Source of the DNA: Mixta theicola
Lineage (GTDB): Bacteria; Pseudomonadota; Gammaproteobacteria; Enterobacterales; Enterobacteriaceae
Assembly: GCF_002895925.1 (NCBI RefSeq)
Contig: NZ_NWUO01000008.1
Location: 124,001 to 188,000 of the forward strand
Reading direction: 5' to 3'
DNA length: 64,000 nt
Position numbers and translations under genes: made by a program. Shown here one piece after another: positions 39,281 through 47,854 of the stretch (within the stretch, counting starts at the first letter, position 1; the number at the start of each line of letters is the position of its first letter). The notes beneath the pieces were generated by a model that saw only the letters and a program-made list of their open reading frames with translations, ran no database searches and had not been told where the DNA came from.

Positions 39281-41470
39281 TCAATGTTGTTCAATGCCGA
39301 GCGCGCGCCTGATGAACGACTGATCCACGTACCCAATCGATCGACTCCAAACGTCCTGAGTATCCCGAAGATACTGGCACAACTCATCCACATCAGCCTG
39401 GTCGGAAAATTCCAGCAAATCTACCAGCCGGTGTAACGTCTGAATGGGAATGCCAATCTCCTCCAAGGCACTTACACCTGGCGGTAGATGGAAATTCTCG
39501 AACGTCATTTTGGCATGCGTGTAATCGACTTTGCTGAGGATACCTCTCTTCAATGCATGGTATTTGACTACATCCTCCATTAAGCTGAGCACCTTAGGTA
39601 GGGTGTAACCGAAAGTATTGGTGATGAGCTTCAAATCATTGTTAATGGCGATGGAAAGAGAGCGCTTTTCCTCTTCAGACACCCACTGCCGTGCGCGATC
39701 AATCTGGCTTTTCAGATATTCCGAATAGCTTGCAGCGTTTGAATAACTGGCAAGTTTGGCAACCATTACATCAGTAGGATTAACAGGAACTCCATTGCGA
39801 CTGAACGTATGGGGAACCAGTCTGGCAATAATCTTTGCAAAGGTCTTGAGGAAGTTTGTCGCGGGGGTCCAGTGAAACACCAACGAGGCAAATTCGGTGT
39901 CGTCCATCATCTCGAACATGCTTTGCAGCACTTCGAACTGCTCGACACGGAAGTATGAGTGCTTTTTCACAAGGTCGATAGAAACACGCTCGTTTATGAA
40001 GACTTCATCAAAGCGATCCTGTGAGAACTCGGACAAGTGGTCTGGTTGAACGCTGGCCAAGAGGTTAATTGGGGTATCAATATCTTGAATACCAAGCGGA
40101 ATCTCCACCTCTTGATTGAGGTTGTCTTCCGGGATTTCCTCCAGGCAAAAGATTTTGCCGACGAAGTGAACACCCATGCGCCCGGCGCGCCCCTTGATGT
40201 TCCCATGGGTGAATTTGTCAATGCTGCGAGGCCCATCGCGGTTATCGTAGATCACGACGTTTTTTGCGATAGTGTTGACGCCTTCAATGATCGTTGAGGT
40301 ACAAAGTAAGAAGCGCAGTTTTCCTGCATTAAATTGGTCAGCGGTGTATTGCTGCAGCGCTCTCGGCAGCGCGCCAAAATGCAAGCCGATACCGTTTCTG
40401 AGTGCCACCGTGTAATCCCAGTCGGCATCGAATTCTTCGCTAACCCAGTCAACATGAGGACTCTCAGTCTGAGTGCCATGCCCGAGCCTGATCAGCTCGC
40501 GAGCCACCCGACCGGCAACAGTTGGTGACTTGCAATAGATGATCGTTGCACCGACGCATGCGTGCGCGATCTTCGCCAGCGCGTTGAGCTTGGCTTCGTC
40601 GTCACTCGCTTTGATGCCGAACGTCTGAACATCTAGTGCCACCGTGTTGAAGTCGGTGGAAACAAAAGTATGCGGATACCCAAGTCTTTCGAGACCGCGA
40701 ATGCTGTTAACGAACGGTCCAGTCAGGTAAAACTGCCTGGAGACCTTAAGCAGTTTGCTCAACGCAATGTTGAGCTCGATAACTCGCTCGTCTTGATGAT
40801 CAACTGCCCCGCTTTTGAGTTGACGGAACGCCAACTTGTAAAACTCGTCAATGACGAAGAGGTCAATGTCGATGATGTCGTCACGCTCGTTCACTCGCTC
40901 CTGCGTTAACACGTAGACAGCCTGATCGGAATGGCACACTTGGGAACTGTGGTGAATAATCTGATATCGGTCACCGAATCGCTCTTGCAATCGGCGACGG
41001 GTTTCGTCGGCAAGAGCCACGGTCGGAACAACCAGAACGAGCCGCTTCAACGTTCCCATGCCGAGCAACGAATCGACAATTGCGCTTTTACCCATGCTTG
41101 TAGGAGCGCTCAGTACCACGTTTTGACCGGACTTGAGCAGATCGAATATGTGGAACTGCATTGAGTGGAAAACGTAACCATCCGAGAATGGCGTCCGGTA
41201 TAGCTCAAGTACCCTCAGGTCGTCCGGTGTCAGGCCAGTGAACTCTTTTTTGAGGTACGGGAACAAACCTGATTTTCTCACCATATTTTTCAAAATTGTG
41301 GTGTGCTCGGAAAACCGCTCGCGCGAATCGAGAGCACGCACGATCAAGTCCCGTCCCAAGTCATACGAAACAGGATTGGACAACAGCTTGTTGACCGCAA
41401 ACAGGTAATTGAAAGATGAGAAGTCCTCACCCTGCAGGCTATGTTTCGCCTGTTCATAGACCTCTGTCAT
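39281..41470 (-). CDS. abpB: AbpB-like SF2 helicase (YfjK family)
   Basis: The 729 residues equal E. coli YfjK/AbpB. Helicase motifs are present: motif I SAPTSMGKSAIVD (122-129), motif II DEFY (208-211), the STIIEGVNT block (392-400) and motif VI KGRAGRMG (426-433), as in Ski2-like enzymes. In E. coli, AbpA and AbpB together give abortive infection of several phages; the helicase is required. Its start overlaps the abpA stop by four bases, as expected for coupled translation. A 200-base gap, without a clear terminator, separates it from the GT9 gene downstream. Confidence 0.88.
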   Translation of the reverse strand: MTEVYEQAKHSLQGEDFSSFNYLFAVNKLLSNPVSYDLGRDLIVRALDSRERFSEHTTILKNMVRKSGLFPYLKKEFTGLTPDDLRVLELYRTPFSDGYVFHSMQFHIFDLLKSGQNVVLSAPTSMGKSAIVDSLLGMGTLKRLVLVVPTVALADETRRRLQERFGDRYQIIHHSSQVCHSDQAVYVLTQERVNERDDIIDIDLFVIDEFYKLAFRQLKSGAVDHQDERVIELNIALSKLLKVSRQFYLTGPFVNSIRGLERLGYPHTFVSTDFNTVALDVQTFGIKASDDEAKLNALAKIAHACVGATIIYCKSPTVAGRVARELIRLGHGTQTESPHVDWVSEEFDADWDYTVALRNGIGLHFGALPRALQQYTADQFNAGKLRFLLCTSTIIEGVNTIAKNVVIYDNRDGPRSIDKFTHGNIKGRAGRMGVHFVGKIFCLEEIPEDNLNQEVEIPLGIQDIDTPINLLASVQPDHLSEFSQDRFDEVFINERVSIDLVKKHSYFRVEQFEVLQSMFEMMDDTEFASLVFHWTPATNFLKTFAKIIARLVPHTFSRNGVPVNPTDVMVAKLASYSNAASYSEYLKSQIDRARQWVSEEEKRSLSIAINNDLKLITNTFGYTLPKVLSLMEDVVKYHALKRGILSKVDYTHAKMTFENFHLPPGVSALEEIGIPIQTLHRLVDLLEFSDQADVDELCQYLRDTQDVWSRSIGYVDQSFIRRALGIEQH

Positions 41471-43083
41471 ACGACCTCTCTCACCTTCTCATCAACCAAT
41501 TGGGTTAACCGCTCAAGACTCGGAGCTGGATAAATGAACACGTGGATGCAAAGATTCGCGAACGGCGAATCTTCGATAAGGTCAGCCGCGAATTTTTCGA
41601 ACAGCACCGTCGTTTCCTTCTCCAGGTAATCCTCGAACCCCGGCGTTTCAGGATCGGTTAGCAGGTTCGAGTCGTAGCCCACGAACAGAACAAACGTGAA
41701 ACGATCGAGGTGAGCATCGAAAGGTCGGCTGCCATCGAGAATTTCGTCAATGTCGTGGCGAAGCAGGTAGTTATCGTCTTTAATGTCGAGGATCTTTCTG
41801 CGTGCTGTATCGATGCAATCCGAAATGTCCTCGTACAACCGATCCCGTATCTCCGGCAATCTGACGGCAATGTCAATATCAGTCACCAACTCGCTGAAGC
41901 CAATCCAAAGCTGATCACCTTCTGGATCGCGGCGAACGATATGCACGTTTTCAAGAATTTTTTCGGCCCCTGCTTTTTCCACGTATAGCATGCAAGGGAT
42001 AGGCTGGCTTTCGTGGTGCTGCCGGATCGTTGCGTGCAACAGTACTCGACCCAAGAATTCGCTGACGTCATGGAGCGATTTGAAGACGGAATTCTTTAGT
42101 CGTTCTCGCTTTTCAATGAATGTCAGTTTATGAATATCAGACATTTCTTTTGGTCGGAGAAAGACCTCATCCAACCATTGGCAGACGTTATCCGCGATGT
42201 GCTTGTAGCGGTATTGCTTAAGAGAGTACTGCTGATGTAGTACCTGACCTTTACGCTTAGCGCAGACCGAAGCCATAGGCGCTCTGAATGGCGTAAGGAT
42301 ATGGGGTAAGTTCCGTTTGACGTAGATTTTGCGGCCTGACCGAGATTGGTCATCTTCGACACGCTGCTTGAACCACTCAAGTAGGTCTGGTCGGAGATAG
42401 GACTTGTCATCAGCACTGTGAATGCGTCGAGAATGCTCGCCCTTGCGCGTCACGGTATCAAGGATGCGGCACCAAATGTCTTCGGCGACGGTTTCGGAAC
42501 TGAGAATGACCCCATGCAGATCCTGGGAGGCCAGCCGTATGTTCTTGATCCCCAAGAGTTCCAGTTCTCGCAGGGATGAAAACACTTCCCATGTAGCCGC
42601 ATCGATCCAATCTGAAACGCTTATACCTGAGGCTGTTAGGTAATTGTCTGTGCGTTTGTTGAGATCATCGATGAGTTCCTGTCTACCTGGCTTATCTAGT
42701 CGGGCGTTTAGGCTGATCGTCAAGTACTCAAGGGTTTTGTTGACCTTTTCCTCTGTGACGATGGAGTACCTACGGCCAAGGGCCGCGCCCGACTCACACT
42801 GCATCGATTTGTGCAAAATTGAGCTGCAGGGGATCGTCTTTTTACCAGCACCTTTTGAGTTCTGAACGATATGCGAAATGTTCCAGCGTGTCTTGTCAGT
42901 GCTTTTTACCTGAACGAATTCGATGTTTCCATCAGATACAATATCGATATCGTCTGTGACCTCGCAGCGCACACTGCGGATAGTCTTGTCACGAAGCATT
43001 CGGGTGACATGGTAAGCGGCTACGCAGTCCTGAAATAAGAAACCGTGCTTGGCGGCTACTCCGCCTGAATCGTTCGACTCCAT
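41467..43083 (-). CDS. abpA: AbpA-like DUF4297-type nuclease (YfjL family)
   Basis: The 538 residues equal E. coli YfjL/AbpA. The N-terminal region looks like the Cap4/DUF4297 nuclease: KHGFLFQDCVAAYHV, an acidic cluster CEVTDDIDIV (E41, D44, D45, D47) and FVQVKS (Q58-x-K60), a PD-(D/E)xK-type core. The rest is helical and probably senses or oligomerises. With AbpB it forms an abortive anti-phage system in E. coli. It is the first gene of the pair. A weak promoter lies upstream, and two short open frames precede it. Confidence 0.85.
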   Translation of the reverse strand: MESNDSGGVAAKHGFLFQDCVAAYHVTRMLRDKTIRSVRCEVTDDIDIVSDGNIEFVQVKSTDKTRWNISHIVQNSKGAGKKTIPCSSILHKSMQCESGAALGRRYSIVTEEKVNKTLEYLTISLNARLDKPGRQELIDDLNKRTDNYLTASGISVSDWIDAATWEVFSSLRELELLGIKNIRLASQDLHGVILSSETVAEDIWCRILDTVTRKGEHSRRIHSADDKSYLRPDLLEWFKQRVEDDQSRSGRKIYVKRNLPHILTPFRAPMASVCAKRKGQVLHQQYSLKQYRYKHIADNVCQWLDEVFLRPKEMSDIHKLTFIEKRERLKNSVFKSLHDVSEFLGRVLLHATIRQHHESQPIPCMLYVEKAGAEKILENVHIVRRDPEGDQLWIGFSELVTDIDIAVRLPEIRDRLYEDISDCIDTARRKILDIKDDNYLLRHDIDEILDGSRPFDAHLDRFTFVLFVGYDSNLLTDPETPGFEDYLEKETTVLFEKFAADLIEDSPFANLCIHVFIYPAPSLERLTQLVDEKVREVV

Positions 43084-43109
43084 TTACACATCCGTGACAA
43101 TTTTGCGAA

Positions 43110-43138
43110 AATTAAGAAGATGTTATGGCACAGTCCAA
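43110..43138 (-). promoter_or_regulatory. Possible promoter of abpAB
   Basis: TTGGAC, 17 bases, then TTAATT on the minus strand, ending 27 bases before the abpA start. Each hexamer matches the sigma-70 consensus at four of six positions, so it is plausible rather than strong. Confidence 0.4.
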
Positions 43139-43210
43139 TCGGATCACTGCATCATCATCAGTGATCTAAATACTTCACAGCCATTCTCGGACGCAGGTAT
43201 CAAGCTTTTC

Positions 43211-43235
43211 AGGATTCCACAAATATTGGAATCCT
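43211..43235. repeat. Nine-base inverted repeat upstream of abpA
   Basis: AGGATTCCA and TGGAATCCT pair perfectly around a 7-base spacer, 128 bases before the abpA start. There is no T-run on either side, so an operator is more likely than a terminator. Confidence 0.5.
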
Positions 43236-43249
43236 GACGTCTAATTTGG

Positions 43250-43399
43250 TTATATAACATACTGTTCCAACTCACGTAAGGTAGGCACAGCCCTAATCAA
43301 GGTTTTGGTTTTCAAATCGTTCAGAGCTGAGACCGCCAACGGCACTATGGCACCGCCAGCGATTGTAATCACACTTGATATTATAAAACACAGTTGCAC
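43250..43399 (-). CDS. Possible small membrane protein
   Basis: A 49-codon frame from GTG (43397-43399). The product begins [18 protein letters not shown], a convincing hydrophobic span, and ends in a charged tail RELEQYVI. No ribosome site is obvious. It lies between the IS-truncated frame and abpA, all on the minus strand, so it may belong to the same unit. I do not recognise it. Confidence 0.3.
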   Translation of the reverse strand: MQLCFIISSVITIAGGAIVPLAVSALNDLKTKTLIRAVPTLRELEQYVI

Positions 43400-43429
43400 G
43401 CATTATTTACTGGTTGGTAGGGTCATATC

Positions 43430-43551
43430 TCAATGCTCTTTGAGCAATGTCAACATCGCGTGTTCATGGCTTTCTATGTTGTTGATGCCTTCCCCATCCG
43501 GCCCCCACTCCTTATAGCTCATCATGATGGCTTGTTTTAGGCTCTCTGCTC
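43430..43551 (-). pseudogene. 3' end of a gene truncated by the IS element
   Basis: An open frame enters from the IS boundary and ends at TGA (43430-43432). Its last residues include [20 protein letters not shown] followed by [11 protein letters not shown], which reads like real protein. Its 5' part is not found on the other side of the IS, so the insertion or a later deletion removed it. I do not recognise the family. Confidence 0.5.
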
Positions 43552-43596
43552 TGACCTGCTCCCCGTTGATTAGTACACCCCGATGTTAGTAATGTC
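43552..43596 (+). repeat. IS left inverted repeat
   Basis: Begins TGACCTGCTCCCCGTTGATT and pairs with the right end with gaps; about 18 of the outer 22 bases match. Confidence 0.8.
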
Positions 43597-43622
43597 TTCA
43601 TAAGCCACATGAGGACATTCCC

Positions 43623-43886
43623 ATGAAGAAGCGTTTTTCCGACGAACAGATCATCAGTATTCTCCGCGAGGCCGAAGCCGGGGTATCCGCCCGTGAGCTT
43701 TGCCGCAAGCACGCCATTTCTGATGCCACGTTTTACACCTGGCGTAAGAAGTATGGTGGTATGGAGGTGCCTGAGGTTAAGCGCCTGAAGTCGCTTGAGG
43801 AAGAGAACGCCAGACTCAAGAAGCTGCTTGCCGAAGCCATGCTGGATAAGGAGGCGCTTCAGGTGGCTCTTGGGCGAAAGTACTGA
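43623..43886 (+). CDS. IS3-family transposase OrfA
   Basis: The 87-residue protein has an N-terminal helix-turn-helix ([20 protein letters not shown] then [20 protein letters not shown]) and a C-terminal leucine zipper ([20 protein letters not shown]) that continues into OrfB. It regulates and helps form the transposase. The frame ends at TGA, but a -1 shift near GCGAAAG (43874-43880) would fuse it to OrfB, as usual in IS3 elements. Confidence 0.9.
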   Translation: MKKRFSDEQIISILREAEAGVSARELCRKHAISDATFYTWRKKYGGMEVPEVKRLKSLEEENARLKKLLAEAMLDKEALQVALGRKY

Positions 43887-43909
43887 CGACAGACCAGAAG
43901 CGCGAAGCC

Positions 43910-44743
43910 GTGATGTTAATGTGTGATGCGACCGGTCTGTCGCAACGTCGTGCCTGCGGGCTCACAGGCTTGTCCCTGTCGACCTGCCGCTATGACGCCC
44001 GGCGTCCAGCTGCTGATGCCCATTTATCAGGGCGCATTATTGAGCTGGCACTGGAGCGCAGGCGTTTTGGCTACCGCCGCATCTGGCAGTTACTGCGCCG
44101 TGAAGGGCTTCATGTTAATCACAAGCGCGTGTACCGCCTTTATCATCTGAGGGGGCTGGGCGTAAAACGCAGACGACGTCGTAAAGGGCTGGCAACAGAA
44201 CGTCTGCCGCTGCTTCGCTCGGCGGCACCCAATCTGACCTGGTCGATGGATTTCGTCATGGACGCACTGGCTACAGGTCGCAGGATCAAGTGCCTTACCT
44301 GCGTCGATGACTTCACGAAGGAGTGCCTGACTGTCACCGTTGCCTTTGGGATTTCAGGCGTGCAGGTCACGCGTATTCTGGACAGTATTGCGCTTTTTCG
44401 CGGCTATCCGGCGACGATAAGAACTGACCAGGGGCCGGAGTTTACCTGTAGAGCACTTGACCAGTGGGCCTTTGAGCATGGCGTGGAGCTGCGGCTTATT
44501 CAGCCCGGCAAGCCGACACAGAACGGATTTATTGAGAGTTTTAACGGACGCTTTCGCGATGAATGCCTGAATGAACCCTGGTTCAACGACGTCAGTCATG
44601 CCAGAAAAATCATCAGTGAATGGCGTCAGGATTATAACGAGTGCCGCCCGCACTCCACGCTGAATTATCAGACGCCGTCTGAATTTGCGACGGGCTGGAG
44701 AAAGGGTAATTCTGATAGTGAAGGATCCGACATTACTAACTGA
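43910..44743 (+). CDS. IS3-family transposase OrfB (DDE integrase domain)
   Basis: The 277 residues from a GTG at 43910 carry a HTH_21-like part ([16 protein letters not shown]) and an rve catalytic domain. The DDE triad is visible: D in [11 protein letters not shown] in [11 protein letters not shown] in [15 protein letters not shown]. The frame is open upstream into the OrfA region ([12 protein letters not shown]), so the natural product is probably the OrfAB fusion made by -1 frameshifting. It appears intact. Confidence 0.92.
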   Translation: MMLMCDATGLSQRRACGLTGLSLSTCRYDARRPAADAHLSGRIIELALERRRFGYRRIWQLLRREGLHVNHKRVYRLYHLRGLGVKRRRRRKGLATERLPLLRSAAPNLTWSMDFVMDALATGRRIKCLTCVDDFTKECLTVTVAFGISGVQVTRILDSIALFRGYPATIRTDQGPEFTCRALDQWAFEHGVELRLIQPGKPTQNGFIESFNGRFRDECLNEPWFNDVSHARKIISEWRQDYNECRPHSTLNYQTPSEFATGWRKGNSDSEGSDITN

Positions 44744-44772
44744 GCGTTGTATCTAATCCTGGGGGCAGGTCA
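44729..44772 (+). repeat. IS right inverted repeat
   Basis: Ends with GGGGGCAGGTCA; its complement begins TGACCTGCCCCCAGGATTAG, which mirrors the left end. Confidence 0.8.
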
Positions 44773-45239
44773 GATCCACCGGAATCGAGTGATAATTGGG
44801 ACACGTTTAGGTACATGGTATAGCGTGGGCCATACATGTGTACCAATTATGGATGGAAGTCATGGCTGACCCTGACCCAAAATTCGATATTGCTTGTTCA
44901 GGGAATCGATCCGCAGCGTCAAATCGAACTGGATAGCGTTTTCTCGGTAGTTGCCGCCAATTGATTTCAGCTTAAAAGTAAGAAAGTGATCTTACCCACG
45001 TAAAGCGCCGCATCTGTACTGTTGACGCGGGTTGTTATTCCTTTCGTTAACGTATTTAACTTTTCCAGCTATTTCAGCATCATTATCGTGACCATACTGG
45101 TTATGCTGCTGATGCTGTCGGTCGGGTAGTGGATTAACCGCGATGCGGTTATCACCCTCTGTTTTTGTTATCTCAATGAAGCCTGCCTTCATATACAATC
45201 TGGATAGCCATCAAACCATCCAGCGTAAAGGAGAGCAGC
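44773..45239. other. Non-coding or decayed stretch right of the IS
   Basis: No intact gene. At 44792-44850 ATAATTGGGACAC and GTGTACCAATTAT form a long imperfect inverted repeat (12 of 13 pairs). From 44862 and from 45017 the plus strand has short frames (ILLVQGIDPQRQIELD; FSSYFSIIIVTILVMLLML) that look like pieces of degraded genes. There is no ssrA-like attR. Confidence 0.5.
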
Positions 45240-45671
45240 ATGTCAATATCTGCACGTAATCAGTTGCCCGGTAAAGTTTTCGCCGTTCGTCCTGGCTCTG
45301 TAAATGACGAAGTGGAAGTTTCCCTTGATAAGGGTGGGAAACTGGTCGCCGTTGTGACCAGTAGTAGCAGAAACACGCTGGGTCTGGAGCCGGGTAAAGA
45401 AACCGTCGCGCTTATCAAAGCACCCTGGGTCATTCTGGCTACCGAGGAAAGCGGTCTGCTTTTTTCAGCCCGTAATCAGTTCCCCGGCAAGGTAACTTCT
45501 ATGGAAAAAGGCGCGGTAAACTCTACCGTTCATATCCTTACGGATGAAGGACTTACCCTGACTTCCGTTATTACTAATGAAAGCACCGGAGAAATGGCTC
45601 TTAACGTAGGTACCAGAGTCATCGCCCTCATCAAAGCTTCTTCCGTTTTGCTTGCAGTCAGAAAACCCTGA
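45240..45671 (+). CDS. Molbindin: two TOBE (Mop) domains
   Basis: The 143-residue protein is an internal duplication: SARNQLPGKVFAVRPGSVND (residue 4 on) and SARNQFPGKVTSMEKGAVNS (residue 75 on), each followed by a V-ALIKA-WV or V-ALIKASSV ending. This is the Mop fold that binds molybdate or tungstate, forming a hexameric storage or sensing protein in the cytoplasm. A strong AAAGGAGAG site precedes the ATG. No mod transporter genes lie nearby, so it acts alone here. Confidence 0.9.
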   Translation: MSISARNQLPGKVFAVRPGSVNDEVEVSLDKGGKLVAVVTSSSRNTLGLEPGKETVALIKAPWVILATEESGLLFSARNQFPGKVTSMEKGAVNSTVHILTDEGLTLTSVITNESTGEMALNVGTRVIALIKASSVLLAVRKP

Positions 45672-45962
45672 CGACGAATCCATCAGAACGGCTTCAGTTT
45701 CTCTTATACAGGACGACGCGTGACGGTTGTCCTGCCTTACTCTCTGGCATAGCCAATTAAGCCAACGTTTCTGGGCGGAATGCTTAAAATGCCCAATAAA
45801 CATTGGTCAAATTTTTAACAGCCGAAACAGCCTCGCAATTTAAAGCCTCAAAAGTTATTGCTTGCGCAATTATATGCCAATTTATTGCGATGCTGCCTTC
45901 TAAACGCAACCCAATGCCAGGCGATGCCTCATACAATAAGTGCTCATTATGGAGGCCGTTTA

Positions 45963-46696
45963 TGTCTGCTCACTCCCAACATCTGTCCGGTGACTTTACT
46001 TTTCGCCGTGAAATCGCGCGTGGCTCGGCCGCCGCGTTTCCGATGCTCATTGGCATTCTGCCGTTCGGCCTGTTGTTGGGCGCTCAGGCGGCACAAAAAG
46101 GGCTTTCGGTAGCCAGCCTGGCTCTGCTGACCGGCCTGAACTTCGCCGGAGGTTCGGAGTTTGCGGCCATCGCGCTGTGGACCTCACCGCCGCATGTACT
46201 CACTATTGTGTTAGTCAGCCTGCTGGTAAATAGCCGTCATCTGGTGATGGGAGCCTCATTCGCGCCCTACCTGAACCATCTGCCCGCAAGGAAAGTGCTG
46301 CCGGCCCTGTTCTTTATGTGTGACGAAAGCTGGGCGATGAGCATGGCCGACAACGCGCGTCGTCGGGCTCTGGGCTTATCCCCCGCATTTAGCGTCGGAT
46401 ATTACGCTGGCCTTGCCGGCGCGATGTGGCTGCTATGGATTAGCTCAACCGCAGCAGGCGTGCTTATCGGTCCGACCCTGGGCGACATTACCCGCTGGGG
46501 CTTTGACATGGCCTTTCCGGCGGTATTTTTTGTGCTGCTGAAGGGAATGTGGAAAGGGTTCAGAGTTGCTTTTCCCTGGCTGGTCAGCCTGGTTACCGCC
46601 GCTGCCGCCTTTCACTTTTTGCCTGGCGCGGCTTATGTTCCCATCGGCGCGCTAAGCGGGCTGTTAGCCATTTTTCTGACAGGTAAAAAAGCATGA
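45963..46696 (+). CDS. AzlC family branched-chain amino acid exporter subunit
   Basis: Integral membrane protein of 244 residues with the AzlC pattern: an N-terminal soluble part, then GSAAAFPMLIGILPFGLLLG and a run of hydrophobic spans, including NFAGGSEFAAIAL and SRHLVMGASFAPYL. AzlC with AzlD exports branched-chain amino acids or analogues. A longer frame opens at 45803, but TGGAGG before 45963 supports the shorter start. It overlaps azlD by four bases. The 290-base gap upstream shows only a small hairpin near 45705-45735. It is not YgaZ in sequence detail, so I give no symbol. Confidence 0.85.
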
Positions 46697-46986
46697 GTCT
46701 TCTGACCACGGTCACCATTCTGCTGATGGCGCTGACAACCTACTTTACCCGCGTGGCAGGCTACCTGCTTCTGCGCAACCGAACGCTCGGTCCCCGCACG
46801 CGCGCAGTTATGGATGCCGCGCCTGGTTGCGTATTGATTACGGTTATTGCGCCTCACTTCGTGACCACCAGCCCGGCCGATCTGCTGGCGCTGGCAATCT
46901 CTCTGCTGGCGGCCATGCGGTTTTCGCTGCTGCCGGTAGTGGCGATCAGCGTGCTGGCCACCGCCCTGTTGCGTCACCTGCTCTGA
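46693..46986 (+). CDS. AzlD family small membrane subunit
   Basis: A 97-residue membrane protein that partners AzlC. It has TYFTRVAGYLLLRNRTLGP near the start and three to four short hydrophobic spans, including LLALAISLLAAMRFSLLPVV. The start overlaps the azlC stop (ATGA), so the two are cotranslated. The Lrp-type regulator lies downstream on the opposite strand, 18 bases away. Confidence 0.85.
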   Translation: MSLLTTVTILLMALTTYFTRVAGYLLLRNRTLGPRTRAVMDAAPGCVLITVIAPHFVTTSPADLLALAISLLAAMRFSLLPVVAISVLATALLRHLL

Positions 46987-47004
46987 GTAAAAAGCCCGGC
47001 GCGT

Positions 47005-47481
47005 TTAACGCAGTGGAATTTCAGTGGTTTGCTTGATGGTCTGCATGGGCAGTTCGGTTTTCACGCTTTTAACGCCCCTGATGCGCGTCAGATGCTGAGT
47101 CTGAAACTGACGGTACGCCGCAAGATCGGTGGTCATCACGCGCAGTAAAAAGTCGCAGTCCCCCACCATCAGATGACATTCAACTACTTCTGGCAGCAGG
47201 CTGGCCTCACGGGAAAAATGGTCGGTGGCTTCTGCATCCTGGCTGGTCAGCCAGACCCGTACAAAAACCGTCAGGTTCATCCCCACCGCCTGCGGGTTCA
47301 GGACCGCAACGTAACGTTCCACAATCCCCGCCTCTTCAAGCGCTTTTACTCTTCTCAGGCAGGGAGACGGCGATAGCCCAACCTTTTCTGCCAGGAGATT
47401 ATTGGCAAGGCGACCATCTTTCTGCAGTTCAGCCAGAATGGCCCGGTCGGTTTTATCCAGCTTAAACATCGGGTACGCCAT
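47005..47481 (-). CDS. Lrp/AsnC family regulator
   Basis: A 158-residue feast/famine regulator. The N-terminal helix-turn-helix is LDKTDRAILAELQKDGRLAN with NLLAEKVGLSPSPCLRRVKA, and the C-terminal RAM (ligand) domain runs from about residue 70 to 150, including HLMVGDCDFLLRVMT. Such proteins commonly control an adjacent amino acid exporter, so AzlCD is the likely target; the two are convergent, not divergent, which makes this an inference. Confidence 0.88.
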   Translation of the reverse strand: MAYPMFKLDKTDRAILAELQKDGRLANNLLAEKVGLSPSPCLRRVKALEEAGIVERYVAVLNPQAVGMNLTVFVRVWLTSQDAEATDHFSREASLLPEVVECHLMVGDCDFLLRVMTTDLAAYRQFQTQHLTRIRGVKSVKTELPMQTIKQTTEIPLR

Positions 47482-47854
47482 ATTTGTCGGTGAAAACGCG
47501 CATTATAACCTCAACAAACCTGAAAGACAGCCAGTGGCGTCGTCTGGCAATAGTCTCTGGTTATGCGTGGATCTAAAACGTAAGGCAATAACGATCGGCA
47601 GGATAACGCCAGCGTTCATCTCTCCCGGCAGTAACGGCAGCACCATCATCCGCAACCTGTCCGGGTGAGCAAAACGACGCCTGACGGCAAACCTATGTCA
47701 TCAACAGTACCGGTTATCTGCCGCAGGCTTTGTTTCCCTGCCCGACTTTCAGGACAACCGTCCGGGTTTTACAGTTTATTCTGAAGGCGAACGCCGCCTT
47801 ACCGTGCCATTGTTAACTATACTCTTAGACTGGTAACGTTTATTTAATGAGGGA
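47482..47854. other. Intergenic stretch without an intact gene
   Basis: About 370 bases between the Lrp-type gene and the small repeat protein. Short frames are present but none has a start and a ribosome site worth calling. The last 50 bases probably hold the promoter of the next gene. Confidence 0.4.

Larger units (their letters stand above)
43552..44772 (+). mobile_element. IS3-family insertion sequence (1221 bp)
   Basis: The ends are imperfect inverted repeats that begin TGACCTGC on both sides; the similarity extends about 45 bases inward and both share GTTAGTAATGTC. It carries the two overlapping-frame genes of the IS3 family (IS407/IS51-like by protein content). Flanking bases are GCTC on the left and GATC on the right, so no target-site duplication is visible, which suggests a deletion or recombination at one end. 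Confidence 0.9.

Noticed and set aside
39281-43083. Hachiman (HamAB) defence system
   Set aside because: The nuclease partner has the DUF4297-like core and the lengths of both proteins match AbpA and AbpB; HamA (DUF1837) is a different family.
44763-44790. CAGATCCACCGGAATC as a degenerate attR copy of the ssrA end CAGCTCCACCAAAATC
   Set aside because: The first bases belong to the IS end and only about a dozen positions agree; chance is sufficient.
45803-45962. Longer AzlC with a 53-residue N-terminal extension
   Set aside because: No ribosome site, no family support, and a strong TGGAGG precedes the ATG at 45963.
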